Below, piece after piece: positions 40,001 to 52,734 of a stretch of 64,000 nucleotides of DNA. A model generated the notes under the pieces. The model was not told where the DNA came from and did not search any database. It saw nothing but the letters and a program-made list of their open reading frames with translations. Every line of letters starts with the position of its first letter. The stretch's first letter is position 1. The stretch is from assembly GCA_964020975.1 (NCBI GenBank), contig OZ026628.1, positions 16,790,240-16,854,239 on the forward strand, read 5' to 3'. The stretch comes from Hermodice carunculata. Taxonomy: Eukaryota > Annelida > Polychaeta > Eunicida > Amphinomidae. Both the position numbers and the translations under genes were made by a program.

Positions 40001-40380
40001 ATATCGTTACATCAGAGCTGCAGCTGATCCTTGCATTTCCACTTTTTTTATATTGCACGTGACACATGCCAATTATCTAAATATGACAAATGATACGGAT
40101 GTTTTGCAAGACTTGAACTGTAACTACTTTTGTCGGACTTAAAGAACGTAATGACACGTATTCACTCCTTTCTTTTCCCTGTTTATTACAAATACTTGAC
40201 ACATTCTGGTCCCTTTCATTTTCTCTTGTCAACGGCAAAAGCAGAAGTCTGTGATGTCTTATAATTGGTATTTGTTCGAAACTTATGTATCACTCATTGG
40301 TTTGGGTCACCACAAAGAGGAGTTCTAGACTGTTTTAGACCTGCCAACATCGTGTAGTATTATGCCAGTAATTATATCAA
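37061..40380. other. Non-coding, presumed long intron of gene C
   Basis: I looked for a phase-1 transmembrane exon like that of gene A and found none. AT-rich, with no recognised element; the frame at 39655-39936 has no known motif. Confidence 0.45.
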
Positions 40381-41230
40381 AGTGTATTTAATTGTTGTGT
40401 GTATGCAGAACACATCACATGATTTAGTACTGATGTATCTGGCTTACAACGTTATTATTGATATCTTGGATTCATATGCCCAAACTTTGGGGTTTAAATT
40501 TAGTGTTAAGAAGTCAGAATGTATGACATATGGTAAAAGTCTGTTTTTTAATCAGCCGCAGTTCTCGATGAAAAGTAGCACTACTCACTCGGATGTCTCT
40601 GATAGATTAGAAATTCTCGGTGTCACCTACTGTAATGACTTTTTTGCAAATGAACGTGTTGCGTGAGAGTAATCACAGATGATCCTTTTTTACAATTCGG
40701 CTAAATGCGGCCTGAAATATCCTGGTCTAGCATCAGAAAGTAAGAGTTTCCTATGGAAAAGCATTTGCAAGTCAACATTATTATAGTATAGATCCATATC
40801 TTTTACATGCATTGCGAAGCAGGCCATGCTTATATTAATCACTCTCCATGGCAAAGATGGTGGCATATACTTTCCTACCAACATGTTTGGTGCAGGAAAC
40901 CGAAGGACTCGGAGAAAACCACCGTGCACAGTCAGAGTGGTAGGAGCTCCTTTCACATGCTTCCCTGGCTGTGAATCGAACCCAGGCCGCAGAGGTAGAA
41001 GGCGAGCGTGTTGTAGTTCTGCCAACCGTGCAACCATATTATTATTTGAATTAGATTCTATTCATGTTTCTTAAATGAACTTGCTCAGCTTGAAGCCATG
41101 CGGAGAACACTGGTTCAACAATGTATGGGCCTGAGTAAGAGATCTCGACATTATAAGCTTTTACATGCCATGCCATTAGATTTAAAACGCAGCTGCTTAA
41201 AGAACGTGCCAGTTCCATATTTTTACGAAT
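40380..41230 (+). pseudogene. LINE reverse transcriptase C-terminal fossil, split by a SINE
   Basis: Reads NVIIDILDSYAQTLGFKFSV then KKSECMTYGK and DRLEILGVTYCNDFF, then NSAKCGLKYPGLASESKSF and LWKSICKSTLL (ends near 40784). After the inserted SINE it resumes near 41085 with LAQLEAMRRTLVQQCMGLS and KRSRHYKLLHAMPLDLK. This is the thumb and downstream part of a non-LTR RT ORF. Everything upstream, including the catalytic box, is missing. It contains frame changes and is inactive. It lies within the presumed gene C intron. Confidence 0.7.
40785..41037 (-). mobile_element. tRNA-derived SINE inserted in the LINE
   Basis: On the minus strand the element starts ATGGTTGCACGGTTGGCAG and about 50 bp later has GGGTTCGATTC, a good RNA polymerase III box B; GGTTGGCAGAAC is a degenerate box A. 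Both flanks carry the 8-bp direct repeat ATTATTAT (40777-40784 and 41038-41045), as expected for a target-site duplication. The open frames through it are incidental. Confidence 0.7.
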
Positions 41231-42672
41231 TTTTAATGTAGATAGCCCAATGCTGTCCTTTTTATTCTCATGATGTCTGCATATTTTTTTTTAATCTGGT
41301 AAACTTATTCCTGGCTCATTGTTACCTGTAGTAGCATACGGGATCTCTCCTCTGTCTACTATCTGCGAGGCTCCCAATGGGCTCCCCGAAGTGCGGGCGG
41401 GGGGGGGGGGGGAGTGGTAGGCTGGGGGAGCCTGAGGATGGCATTGTTGATTCGATTAGTATGCTATTAGTCCTGAAAATTTTTTTTGAACCTTACAGCG
41501 AAAAACATTTATTGGTTTCTTTATTTACATTTGGTTTCTGACTTGTCCGGGTGGCTTTGCTTGGGGGGGGGGGGCTTTAGCGGTGGTAGGTTTTGGTTTT
41601 TTCCGCCTGTGCAAACTGGGTCGCGGCTCATATCATGCTCAGCGCTTGCGAATAGGAGATACTATATGTATATCACTTTTTGCTACTCTATAATACATAA
41701 GCCACGAATTTATGCATTGAATATTCTGCATGAAAGTATGATATATTTTATGATACCATTCTTTGTTGTATGGTGTTCAGTCTGGACATGAAACAAATAC
41801 CCCTAATAGGCAATAAATATAAATGTGCCATATTTCAATCATATCGAAAATGCTATACCCTGCTGAAGTGACCTGGGTCCATTGAAGCAAGCTCTCTTAC
41901 CTACTGGGTATTGTAGAGCCAGAGACAGATGAATGGTACCTACTGGGTATTGTAGAGCCAGAGACAGATAATGGTAGGCATATGCAGTTTTTCGAAGATA
42001 CTTAAGTATTAAATATCGCGGCAGTAGTATATGCCAAGCCAAGCACGCAAATATTTCAATAAATGTAAATATGTTCAAATACCCAGCAAGGAATTTAATT
42101 ATTCATCAGTACAGAACACAGTGCAGAACTTTAAACTCCCTGGATGGGGGTTAAATATTTATAGAAATGTTTAAATATCTTTTCCTTTTCTAATTGTTTA
42201 CCAAGGATTCGAATTCTCTGAAGAGATTAAACTCTAAGCAGAGAGTTGTGTGCTTAAACTCTGCAGCGAATTCAAAAGTTTTGGAGCATTACATTAATCG
42301 TAGTGTATGTTACATCGGGTGTGAAACGTCGCCCGTATGTGGGGGATGGCATGGGAAGGGAATCGAGAGACTTACATACCTTGCCGGCTGGTCAGCACGG
42401 TGTCTCGTGAAGGTCATAACCGGAAAGACAGTTCAAAGCACCATAAATGGTGAGTTCATATAATTGGACGAGTTCCTGCCTAACAGATATTTATCAGATG
42501 AATGTGAACTCACCACATCCATGCACAGTAATTGGGGTCTTGAAACATAAGCCAAAACGTTCAAAATATATTATATCATTGGGTTAGGCGTTGATGAACT
42601 GTAAAAAAACTAATACTTAAAGTCCATTGGGTCAAAATATATTTCCATACGTGCGATTACAGAGCACATATC
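41231..42672. other. Non-coding, nothing recognised apart from local repeats
   Basis: Poly-G tracts at about 41398-41412 and 41562-41573, and the short tandem duplication at 41901. No exon supported. Confidence 0.45.
41901..41978 (+). repeat. 39-bp tandem duplication
   Basis: Two nearly identical units, each starting CTACTGGGTATTGTAGAGCC. Confidence 0.9.
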
Positions 42673-42960
42673 TTGGAGGAGACAAAGAATTATAGCTGGC
42701 CTATGGTAGCTACACTCGACATAAGGCACAGGGTTTCACTGTCGGGTAGGTCTGCGAAGTTTAATACAATAGGCATTGCGCTTGCTTGTACAATACTTGA
42801 TGCATCGGCGTTGAAACCGAATACCATGTGTTGCTCGCTGTGCTGGGTTTACGACCACGTGGTCAGCGATTGCCCATTCCAAGCAAGAGATGACACAAGG
42901 TCTCCAAGCATGAAGTCTCAAGAAACATGTCAAGATTTCAACCCCAACAGGGGTATATTC
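42673..42960 (+). mobile_element. Zinc-knuckle fragment of an LTR/DIRS-kin fossil
   Basis: The + frame reads TLDIRHRVSL, then ILDASALKPNT followed by CSLCWVYDHVVSDC, a C-x2-C-x4-H-x4-C knuckle of the nucleocapsid/gag type, then PFQARDD. I recognise this combination from gag-like proteins of retroelements in marine invertebrates. Only this fragment is present. It lies in opposite orientation to the gag-like fossil Q2 just to its right. Confidence 0.5.
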
Positions 42961-43316
42961 CTGCACTTTTTCGTTCTTTTTATGCTTAGCCTGTCTTTGT
43001 CATTTATGATCACCATCGATATAGGCGTCGCCAACAGCTTTGAGGTAATACACACATATGTAGCGCACAGAGCGCCTCGTTGTGGCATGATCAGATGTTA
43101 AAAGAGCAGGTGACCTCCTAAGACTTATAGCAATAGAGCGGGTCCAATGTACCTTTGGCAGCAGACAGACTGTTTGTTTTACTGAACACACTAGTAGCAG
43201 GGGAGATTTATCGGGCATATGTGTGACACAGTTGTTGCAAAGACTTGGAGTCGGACCAATATTAGCTGCCCTTGTTCCATGTGTTGAAGTATTATTGTGA
43301 GGCGATTGCATGTATT

Positions 43317-43930
43317 TTACCACCTGAAGTCCATCGTATTGGTACATATGTTACGCAACAAAGTAGGCATAGGTCGCAGTTGCATAATATCAGCCTCATC
43401 AACCCCATCTAAAATTATATTGAAGCACCCAATCATAAATTCCTGAGGGGAAAATTCATCGAATTTTGCTGGCTTGCATTCGGTCATTTTGAATACACTA
43501 AAGTGAGGCCACTCGACAAACAACTTGGTGTAATCACTTAGTGGTTTTTCGCTGCTTGATATGAGTTGCGAGTGTTTTAACCTTATGTGATTGCCTGCAC
43601 TGGCAGAAGCGCCTTAGATCACCAAGTCACATTCATCCGTGTCAGTAGCAAGACCCAATTTTTTTGGGCGTGCGGACACTCGCAGTTTAATAGACAAATC
43701 GTCATGCAACTTCGAGGGAGTAAGGTCCACATGGTCCACCTCAGGTGACATGGCAGCCGCCGCATCTATCTTTGTGGCCATAGTCTGACATGTCCCTTCC
43801 AATGATGCAATCCTAGCATCCATAGTTTCCAGCTTATCCAAGATATTTTGCATCATGGATGAGACAGTAATCTCACAAGTGTCTATTGAATTATCGCTGT
43901 CCTTTTGGTGCTGACACTTTTTCCCTGAGG
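43317..43930 (-). mobile_element. Gag-like fossil of LTR/DIRS kin, copy Q2
   Basis: The best preserved of three copies. On the minus strand: a coiled coil (LDKLETMDARIASLEG), then RPKKLGLATDTDECDLVI, then LFVEWPHFSVFKMTECKPAK, FDEFSPQEFMIGCFNIILDG and RPMPTLLRNI. It is interrupted and has no visible partner enzymes or terminal repeats. Confidence 0.5.
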
Positions 43931-45516
43931 GGGCTAGTGGTGCTGTCCGCAGCTAGAATGGGGTTTTGTCATTTAAAATCGTGAAAACTTGAACGCTTTG
44001 ACGAAATTTGACCAGATGCGGCGGTCATCAGAAGGAAGCAAAACTGAACACATGAACAGCAAGAGGTCAATTGCCTAAGTGAGTATAATGCCACGAAATG
44101 AATATTCATTCCCCCGAAATGCAGGGAGAAGGACTACCATTTGAAGACTGCGTGAAGACTGGCACTTGCATACTAACTGTACATAAGCATGAAATCTGGA
44201 CCGAATCTCTCAATGGTTATGAGAACAAATACATTTTGCTTGACTACATAGATAATAGTGTGAATATCAGGTACAAAGGTCCAGGGAAAATACGCCTTTG
44301 TTCAAACTCGATACTTTGATGCTAGTGGCGCCACCTATAATTTGACAGAAATTATGAGCCACAATATGTTAAAAGTTATAAAATTCCATATCTGTAAAGG
44401 TAATTATATTAATCTTATACCATGTATAGCCCATGTCCAATGCGAAAAAATTATATAAATTGAGAGTCCTTGACATTTTTCTGGGAAGTCACAATACCTG
44501 TCAAGTTGAAAGAGGCATTTTTGTGATAACAGGGTGTAGCTAGGACATCAGTGGCAATTTCAGCACAGCAAGTGGCCCAAGGGACTTTTGTATCACAGAA
44601 TCTGGATGACCTTGATCTTCTGCCCCAAAGTCACTGAGGACATAAAATTAAGGACTCACTCATTGTTGTCCTGGCACATGTAACAATTTCCGTCACAGGA
44701 ATTGCATAAATAAGTACGATTACATGTGGAGTGAAGTGTCATCTGGTGGACTAATTAAACAATAAATTTACATTAGCTTTGTATGTTCAGAAGCCACTTG
44801 AGAACCCGCATCATAGAAATGAAGAGGTGCAATATTGTCACCATGCCAGCAGACCATTAGGTCCATGAGCCTCTTTTTCTCTAACACTATCAAATGCAGA
44901 GGACACTAAAAATGATCACGTGCCTTGATCTTTGGATTCGGGTAATAGGGCAACATGTGAAGTTTCTATTCTAAGCTTGAACAGACTGATTCTAACATCG
45001 ATGGCCTTTAGGACATTGTCCATCGCCGGTCAAGAAGGAATTACATTTGTTTGGAAAAGGCTGTCAAATACGATTACTTTCAGGAAGCATTGGTCTGCGG
45101 ATAATGCATTGTACACAAATTATAGGCGATGGAAAATTGTCTCTTTCCCACCGACATTTTTATAAACTGTACAATATGTTGGGGTCTGTGAACAGTGGTC
45201 ATTCCGCGGGCCTAAAATATCTGAACTAATCTAACATAGACCAAGTCATGTCCAATACAGTTGCGTGGAATGCCTCATCTATTTTCTCATCATTTGTAGC
45301 CTAAATATATGATTGACCACAGCATCCTCTACAGATTCCAGGTCTGCAGTATTGGTTCATTTTAAAATTCAAGCAAGATAGAATTCAAGTACGAGACCAG
45401 AAGAAGATATCATATAAAAATGAATACTGATTGTTATAAATAATTTTAGGGAGTATTGAATTTCCACAATGTGTGTTTTATTTTTCTACAGAGACTTAAG
45501 ATAGAAAATGACATAC

Positions 45517-45559
<43 letters not shown>
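45517..45559. repeat. (AG)n microsatellite
   Basis: About 20 AG units with one AAAG break. Confidence 0.95.
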
Positions 45560-45563
<4 letters not shown>

Positions 45564-48483
45564 AAATTGCTGCACAGGGTTTTTCAATTTTTGCAGAGAC
45601 TATACAATAGAAACTGGATACAGAGTTTTCAAATTTTCTTCAGATAGTTGTTTGTTTGTATAGAGGGTCTTATATTGTGGGTAAAATGCTCATGTAAGAA
45701 ACTCACTTAAGGTAAATAAAAGCATTCTGTCCGAATTGATAACCCTCAGGAATTCAAAAAAAAATCGCTAAAGGGAATTAAAAACTGTCTTCATGAAATT
45801 TGAGCTATATGCAGAGAAGTAAACATGCGCTGGAGAAACTTCGGAACCCTCTCTGAGACAAATTTCAAAGTGTGTTTTATTAAAAAGCCCGTTTCAGTTT
45901 TCTTTGATGATAGTGGCATGCATATACTCTAGATAAATTTCATTTGCGTGAGAAATGTTTTAAATTTTTGGTAAAGAGGTGTTAATTCCTAACATTGGAT
46001 TTAGACATGTTCAACAATTAAAGAATTAAAGCTGTACTTAAAATTCTGTTCAAAATTCAAAGAGTAGGTCTCTGGGCCCACAAATGTTTGAAAAGGAAGG
46101 TAAGCCAAATACAGCTTGAAGTGCCAGTGAGTAGATAAGCCCTGCTTCTGACATACCCAGCTGCACTGCCCGGGACGATATCATCATATATGACCGCCAT
46201 ATAAGCTAAACTGACAAATTTTACTTGGACTTTAAAAAAGCAAGGCAATATTTAGGTCTGGGTCGACAGGTTTCACCAGAATCCTTATCGTTAGCTTATA
46301 TTTATGTGCATTTGGGAACTTTATTCCAAAATGAGTTACCAATTAATCTTCTCTTTGTCAGTATTATCATTTTTGCCACATGCATCCACTTACAACGAAG
46401 CTACCATGGTCTGACATGTAGAACACCGTATGTCGGCGATACAAGGATTAGCCTGAATGAAACAATGGAACATACCTTTAAGCAATAGAAATCCTTATTT
46501 GCTTTTAATGTCTTTGCTTAAAACGCGCGTTGAATATTCCATGTACATAATCCGAAGCAATATAATAACTCAATGATTGGCTACAATGGGTGATCTAGTT
46601 TTCTACACCACGTTGGTTGCGAGAATGTGGTGTAGGCTTAAGAAAATTATGTAAAGTATAATAGGCTAAGGAGACGATCCTCTTGGTGTAATTTGGGCAT
46701 ACTGCTTGTCAACTGAAAATTATGCAAGTTAGTTTCCACCTCTAACATAACGCAACATAACATAAACGCACCAATATCCCATGACGTTTCCTTTGCGTTT
46801 ACATTCCGTTCTGCTAATATATATATATATTTCATTTTCTACCCTTTACGCACCATAAACAGGGTCATCACTCCCCATAGCCAACCAGAACTATTTCTTT
46901 TTCAAATCGCCACACAAATTTTTATATTCATTGGTTCATGATTCACCATTTGTGTCTGGAAAATTTTCGGGATAGGAGGAAGGTGACATTGAGGTACCAC
47001 CGGACCATTTTCATGAGAGAAAAGCCACGTACATCCGATAAAGCATGCTTCTACCCTTGATACAATGGCACATAACATAAGCACGATACGGAAAAAGTGA
47101 GCCAATCTCAACTCGATTACAGTTCTTTATGTACGGTTATGCTTTCTTAAATTCCGTTAAGCTGGAAAGCAACCAAACCATGAAGCAATGGGAAGCAAGT
47201 TCTCTACGTCACCTTTCATGACCTTACGTCAAGGGTTGAAACTATAATTAAAGACTAATATGGGAAAAGACAGAACTAACACCATACATTGGCACCACTG
47301 TAACTGAATGGCAGTCATAGGCCTATAATTTGTGTGATCAAAGTACTCCGATAGCCGACAATATAACTGTTTTATCAATAGGCCTCACTGTACTTTACGA
47401 TTACAAATCAAAGTTCTCAAGTCGGGTATCACTGTATGGTGGATTTTAGTCGCTATACAAGAAAGATAAAAACTTCCCTCCAAATATCATGTCACACTAA
47501 GTAAAGCAGCTCTATAGTCGCTCTGCATGTACAAGCATAAGGCAAATCCTTTTTATTCTTTTTTTCAATTTGAACATTTATTGTTGCTATGGAGTGTGAT
47601 CATTTCCTCTAGGCTTACAATACACATTATTTAAACATGCCTCGATGATAATGAAATTCCACCAAAATAAAAAGAAAAGAAACAATATTTATGGTAGGTC
47701 TTATTAGAACTGTAGAACAAAATCAAACATCAGTTCAATAGTAAGATAAAAAAAAAGAACTGTAATCTCTCTTTGGAATGTAGAAATGAATATTTGTACA
47801 GTATTATAAGAATTTTCCTGCCAAAACACAGTTAACTAGGTTTATAGTACATGTGGCGAGGAAGACGTTTTAATAAGGACCCGCATTTATCGATAATAGT
47901 TTGAAAGCTACTGTGCAACCGTTTGCGTATAACTAGCCACTGCATCATTCTCTGTAATATGTTATCAATGTTTTCCATCATTGCATGTAATAGGTTAACA
48001 TATACTTCACATTTTACTTTCACAATTTGTTTCTAGAAAGATACCCCCTATACGGTAGTTTATATTCAATGATGTTTTGTTGAAACTTGTCTTTTGGATA
48101 TATTCTAATGAAATGTATACTTTCATTGACTTCCCATTTATTTCAATAAAGCCTGTACATGACACTTTGTATTGGCCTTTGGCACTATGATTAAGCTAAT
48201 TTCTTACTTACTTCCTTTTAAAATTTTGTTTGATGAAATTATTGCAGCAATATATAATGATTTTAACTTAACCATTGGCAAGCGGCAATGTAACTGGCGC
48301 CACTTTCCCAAATGACATCTCTCAGGCGTTCATGTTGATTGAGGAAAATTTGAGCTTTAGCGTTCAGTTCTTACCACAACATCAAGCCACGAGGTCTGGA
48401 GACACAATATGACATACCGATAGTGTAAAACTTCTTCATATATTTCTTTCCTCTGTTTTGTGGGAACATAATTCTGTAATAAC

Positions 48484-49490
48484 TATGTACGTCAGTGGGT
48501 ATTATATTGCTTATTCATGTTTGGGACTTCACCCAGGAAACTGTCAGTGAGGTTGATTTTAACCTTGCTGACAATGTACCTTGGGTGAGTCTTTATAGGC
48601 TTTGTGTAAGTGGTCCTCCTCCAGTGCTTTTTTTATTTTTTTTTTCTTCTTCTTTTTTCGGGAGCTAAGATCTCCTCCAGTGCTTTTTCGATTTTTTTTC
48701 TTCTTCTTTTTTCGGGAGCTAATCTTAGAAACATATTCTCCAAAACCTCTCACCTGATTGCTTCGATATCAAACACAGAGAGTCCTAGAGACTCGTATTT
48801 CTCAATTTGTTCACCTGGTTGTGCTGCAATTTTATTATATTTTTTATGGGTTCTTGTGCGTTTTCCCTATTTTTGGTTGCTCCTGCAGTACTGACACTCA
48901 TATTAAGCTGAAAGTTGGTTGATATGTTCCTTGTGACAGAGTCAAACAAAGTTCACTAGGTGGCACTGCTGTCTATTTCTGATTTTTAGCGATTTTTTTA
49001 TTATTTCTTTTTAATTTGGGAACTTATCGGTATATGCACCTTTGCTATTTATTATTATGCAAGTCAACGGGCATTCTAGTGTTAATTCAAATTTTGAACA
49101 TGTTCTCTGAAACGGTCAACCAGCTTGACTGTCAATGTACCTTGGGTGTGTCTCTACCAAATTTTCTTGAAATGGTTACCCTTAAGTGGCTTTTTTTTTC
49201 GATTTTTATGACGTTTTCTGTTTGTTTTTCTTCCTCTTTTAAACCGCTCACCCAATTGTTTGGCTGTCTTACAGGAAAACTGCAAGGGACTCCCAGTTCT
49301 ACGTCTGTACACCAGACAGTGCTGCATTTTTTCTGCTCTTGTGTGTTTCGCTACTTTCGAATTCTACTCCAATGCCATCACACAGATTAAGCTCAAAATG
49401 GTAGCTATGATCCTCGTGAAATGGTATAAGAAGTTGTTAACTAGGTAGCACTGATGGTTGTGCGTGTTGTTTATTATTTTTTTTTTTGAG
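48484..49490 (+). mobile_element. Hairpin-ended dispersed repeat, copy D5 (partial)
   Basis: Starts inside the family body ('tcagtgggtattatattgct'), keeps 'attaagctgaaagttggttg' and 'aggtggcactgctg', and ends against the (ATC)n tract at 49.5 kb. Both terminal hairpins are missing. Confidence 0.6.
48613..48727 (+). repeat. 57-bp tandem duplication within D5
   Basis: Two units share TCCTCCAGTGCTTTTT at the start and TTTTTTCGGGAGCTAA at the end. Confidence 0.85.
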
Positions 49491-49506
49491 CAAATATTCT
49501 TGTCTT

Positions 49507-49565
49507 AAACCGCTCATCATCATCATCATCATCATCATCACCACCACCACCATCATCGTTACCAT
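49507..49565. repeat. (ATC)n/(ACC)n microsatellite
   Basis: Short triplet tract at the same position before the P block as the long (CAT)n at 21.65 kb. Confidence 0.9.
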
Positions 49566-49617
49566 CCTTTTTTTTTCTTTTACTTGAATAAGAGTAAAGT
49601 GTTTCAGTCAAAAAAAA

Positions 49618-50560
49618 ATAATATAAAGACTAGAAAAGAAAATTTGCTTCAAAGCAAATCTATCTGTATGCCTGCAAAAGTTGTATATACTGAATGTTAC
49701 AACGTTTGTCCTTTGGCACTTCACATTCCGTTAAGCTTATGGCTAAATGAACATATGGAAGTCGAAATGACCTTGGCCTTTGACTTCTAGATGTCCCATG
49801 TAAATTACCAAAATGTACTGTATTGAAATATGTACAATTTCAGCCCAGCATGAACCAAATCAGATGAAGAGGTCACCCGTAAATTACAAATATGTTTAGT
49901 GTTTCCAAACACCTTGGGTCCAACATGGTTAAAGTTGGGTGAAAATTGGCTGGATCAAAATTTCAAAGGTCCAGATGACCTTGATCTTTAACTTTTAGAG
50001 GTCACTTCTACGTTACAAAAGTTTGCATTATTACAATATTTACAATTTGAACCCAACATGATCAAAATCGGATAAACATTAACTGAGTAATGGTAAAGAG
50101 AAAATGTTGAATGCCAAAATTACCTTGAACTTTGACCTGTAGAGGTAATATGTAAAGTACAAAAATGTGCTGCATGACAAACCTATGAAAAGAAGTTGGA
50201 TTGGCTACCTGTATTTTTAATGATTTGGAGATATTCAATATTTCATTTTCTAAATGGCCTTAATTTGCAGAATGATCTTCTTTTCAAAACCTCAAGACTT
50301 CAAGTATGGAAGTATAATCAAGCATAGTTTGGGGTTACTATGTATAAAAGTTTCCAAGTGAAATGTCGTACAAATTTGCCTGTGAAGAAAGAAAGAAAGA
50401 AAGAATTCCTAGAAAAACACTATGTCTGTGTCGGTGCACAGACATAAAATGTCTGTGTTGGCAAAGACATAAAGGAAGAAGCAGGAACAAAAAAGAAATA
50501 AAGAATTCCTAGAAAAATAATATGTTTGTGTCGGCACACAGACATAATTAAAGGTGTCAT
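49618..50560 (+). repeat. P block, copy 2
   Basis: Sister of 22045-23035. It keeps the 'ccttgatctttaac' and 'ccttgaactttgacc' cores and ends with hairpins built on CTATGTCTGTG / CACAGACATA around 50.42-50.45 kb and again near 50.52-50.55 kb. Confidence 0.7.
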
Positions 50561-51507
50561 ACCTATCAATTCAAGCCAATTAGTGCTTGCACATGACTCC
50601 CCCCCCCCTCCCCTGCATCCCCAACCTAAACTTAATGGGTCCTGGTAAGGTCCTCATCTTTTATGGTGAGAGAGTGAGAAAACAATAAAAGTTTTAAATT
50701 GCTGATTGTTCAAGGTTTAATTCTCAAGTCGAAAATGTTAACATAGAGTCCAAGGGTGCCAAGCAACTTCACCTTTTTTCTCCGTTTTCTGCCCCTGCTC
50801 AAAAAACGAAACATTTCTTCCACACAGATAGTCACTTGTCACTTTATGTAGGAGTGGTGTGGGGGTGTTGTTAGTGTCTTTATTGTTCATAGACCAAGTT
50901 TAAACCTGGCAAGTCTGGCATTCATCCTGAGTTTATATGAATTCAAATATGTATATAATGATATACACATTATGTCTTCTGTATCGTCTAGGAGGATACA
51001 CGAAGAACACGTGTAGCTTTCTTGGTATTGTGGAAAAAGAAACAAGGATAATGTGCGGCAAACTCAGTTACCCTTTATCCCCCCCCCCCCACTTCCCCAT
51101 TTTACCACATCCTGCAGGATAGCTGGACACCTTGCATTTGATTACTACACTAACCTCCCTTAAAGCATTTAGATTTACCACAACTCTAAATATGCCACTG
51201 ATTATTCAGGGCATACTTGTTCGCCCTTCAATCTGCAAAGGCTCATAAATACTTAATTCAAAAGACATTATACTTATTTGTCTGTAGAATCTGAATCTAA
51301 AGGCAAATCTGCCAACATTTCCGGATTTGATACAACCCTGGTTAAACTCTTTTCCTGAAGTGCACGGACTTTGGCAATGGAGTAAGGTTGAATTGTCATG
51401 TGACTTCTGTCCATTTCCTTCAAGACCTCAGAAAGATGATAAAGTGATATAGATCAGTATTCTGCTGCTCCATTTTTAAGTGGCAGTAACGCTTTCACCA
51501 CAACATT

Positions 51508-51630
<123 letters not shown>

Positions 51631-52462
51631 AGAGCTTACCAATTGCCTAAAATAATGGTACACAGAATGGAGTGATTATTGCAAGCAGGCAGATGTCCTA
51701 TGAACTAATATTTTGCAAAATTGTTAAGGTAGTACTGGTGGTTGAGTCCACTATTTTTCCACAGAGCCACTGTGTCAGTGTGTGAATACATAGATGATTC
51801 ACGGACTTCAAGCACCAAGTCAGGGTCTCTTCATTTTTTTAACTGAAAGAATAGAGTGGATATCCTACCACTATTTGTATCACAGTTTTCTACTGGAGAA
51901 AGTCTACAGATCTGCATGTTTGTGCTCATATACATGTACTTAAATGTCGCGCTTTTTCATGTCAATACTTGCATATCATCCGATATCAATACCAGAAACA
52001 ATTGAGCAAAGTACTCTAGATTTCTAGTTCATTCCTCTCATGGGTTTTTTTGTGAAATTTAAAGCAGAATTAGTGAACAATACCTTTCAAAATTTCTTTT
52101 TACCCAACAACGTTATTTTAACAGCAGGTGAAGGAGCCAAGCGAGGAAAGAGAGTATTGAAAAGTCTATGAATTGAACCTCCTAGTATCTCGCATGGCAA
52201 GATCCAGCTTGGCCTTAACCTTGACTCCAATCTTTACATCAATGATAAAGAAGCGCAGGTAACATGTATTTCAAGGATCTAAATTGAAATTGGAATTTTA
52301 GACTGGCAACCAAGAAATTACAAACACACCCATATAAAAATTGTGAATCCCATACGCCTCCTGCTGGTTTTTGGTAAACTGGTGGAGCACAACTTCATGT
52401 TGCTCAACATATATACCAGCCGTAACCTCATCGTTAAATCTTTCATGAAGGAGTGGTTAATG

Positions 52463-52645
52463 GTAACCCACTGGCTACTCATTTTAATCAATACAGGTGG
52501 ACTTGCATTTCTTTAGGAATAGGTCACTGCTGGGTTACTGGGACTTAACTTTGGTAGCCCACTGGCTACCCAATTTAATCGGCACAAGTTGACTGCCATT
52601 TCTATAGGAACAAATCATTGCCGGGTAATTGGGACTTTACTTATG
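52463..52645 (+). repeat. 91-bp tandem duplication
   Basis: Units 52463-52553 and 52554-52645 share CCCACTGGCTAC, TTTAATC and GGGACTT with moderate divergence. Confidence 0.8.
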
Positions 52646-52734
52646 AAACCCTGGCTCGCCAGTAGGCAGCTGGGTGACTGGTGGAAAGCTTCAACTGAAT
52701 TTCAAGACTGCTGAGCTTTTAGGATTGCCTGCTG

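Larger units (their letters stand above)
43300..49495 (+). repeat. Segmental duplication SD-B
   Basis: Second paralogous segment: gag-like fossil Q2 (43.32-43.93 kb), spacer R (about 45.18-48.45 kb) and a partial hairpin repeat D5 (48.48-49.49 kb). R follows the same order as SD-A and SD-C, for example 'cctaaaatat', 'ttccaggtctgcagt', 'acataacataaac' and 'ctatggagtgtgatcattt'. The S block is missing. It seems more diverged from SD-A than SD-C is; this is by eye. Confidence 0.75.

Noticed and set aside
40826-41074. Plus-strand Arg-rich frame PGRRGRRRAC
   Set aside because: It lies inside the SINE and is the antisense of its tRNA-like head.
42194-42463. 89-codon plus frame with cysteines
   Set aside because: No family motif, cysteine spacing fits no finger, and no splice sites of the family phase.
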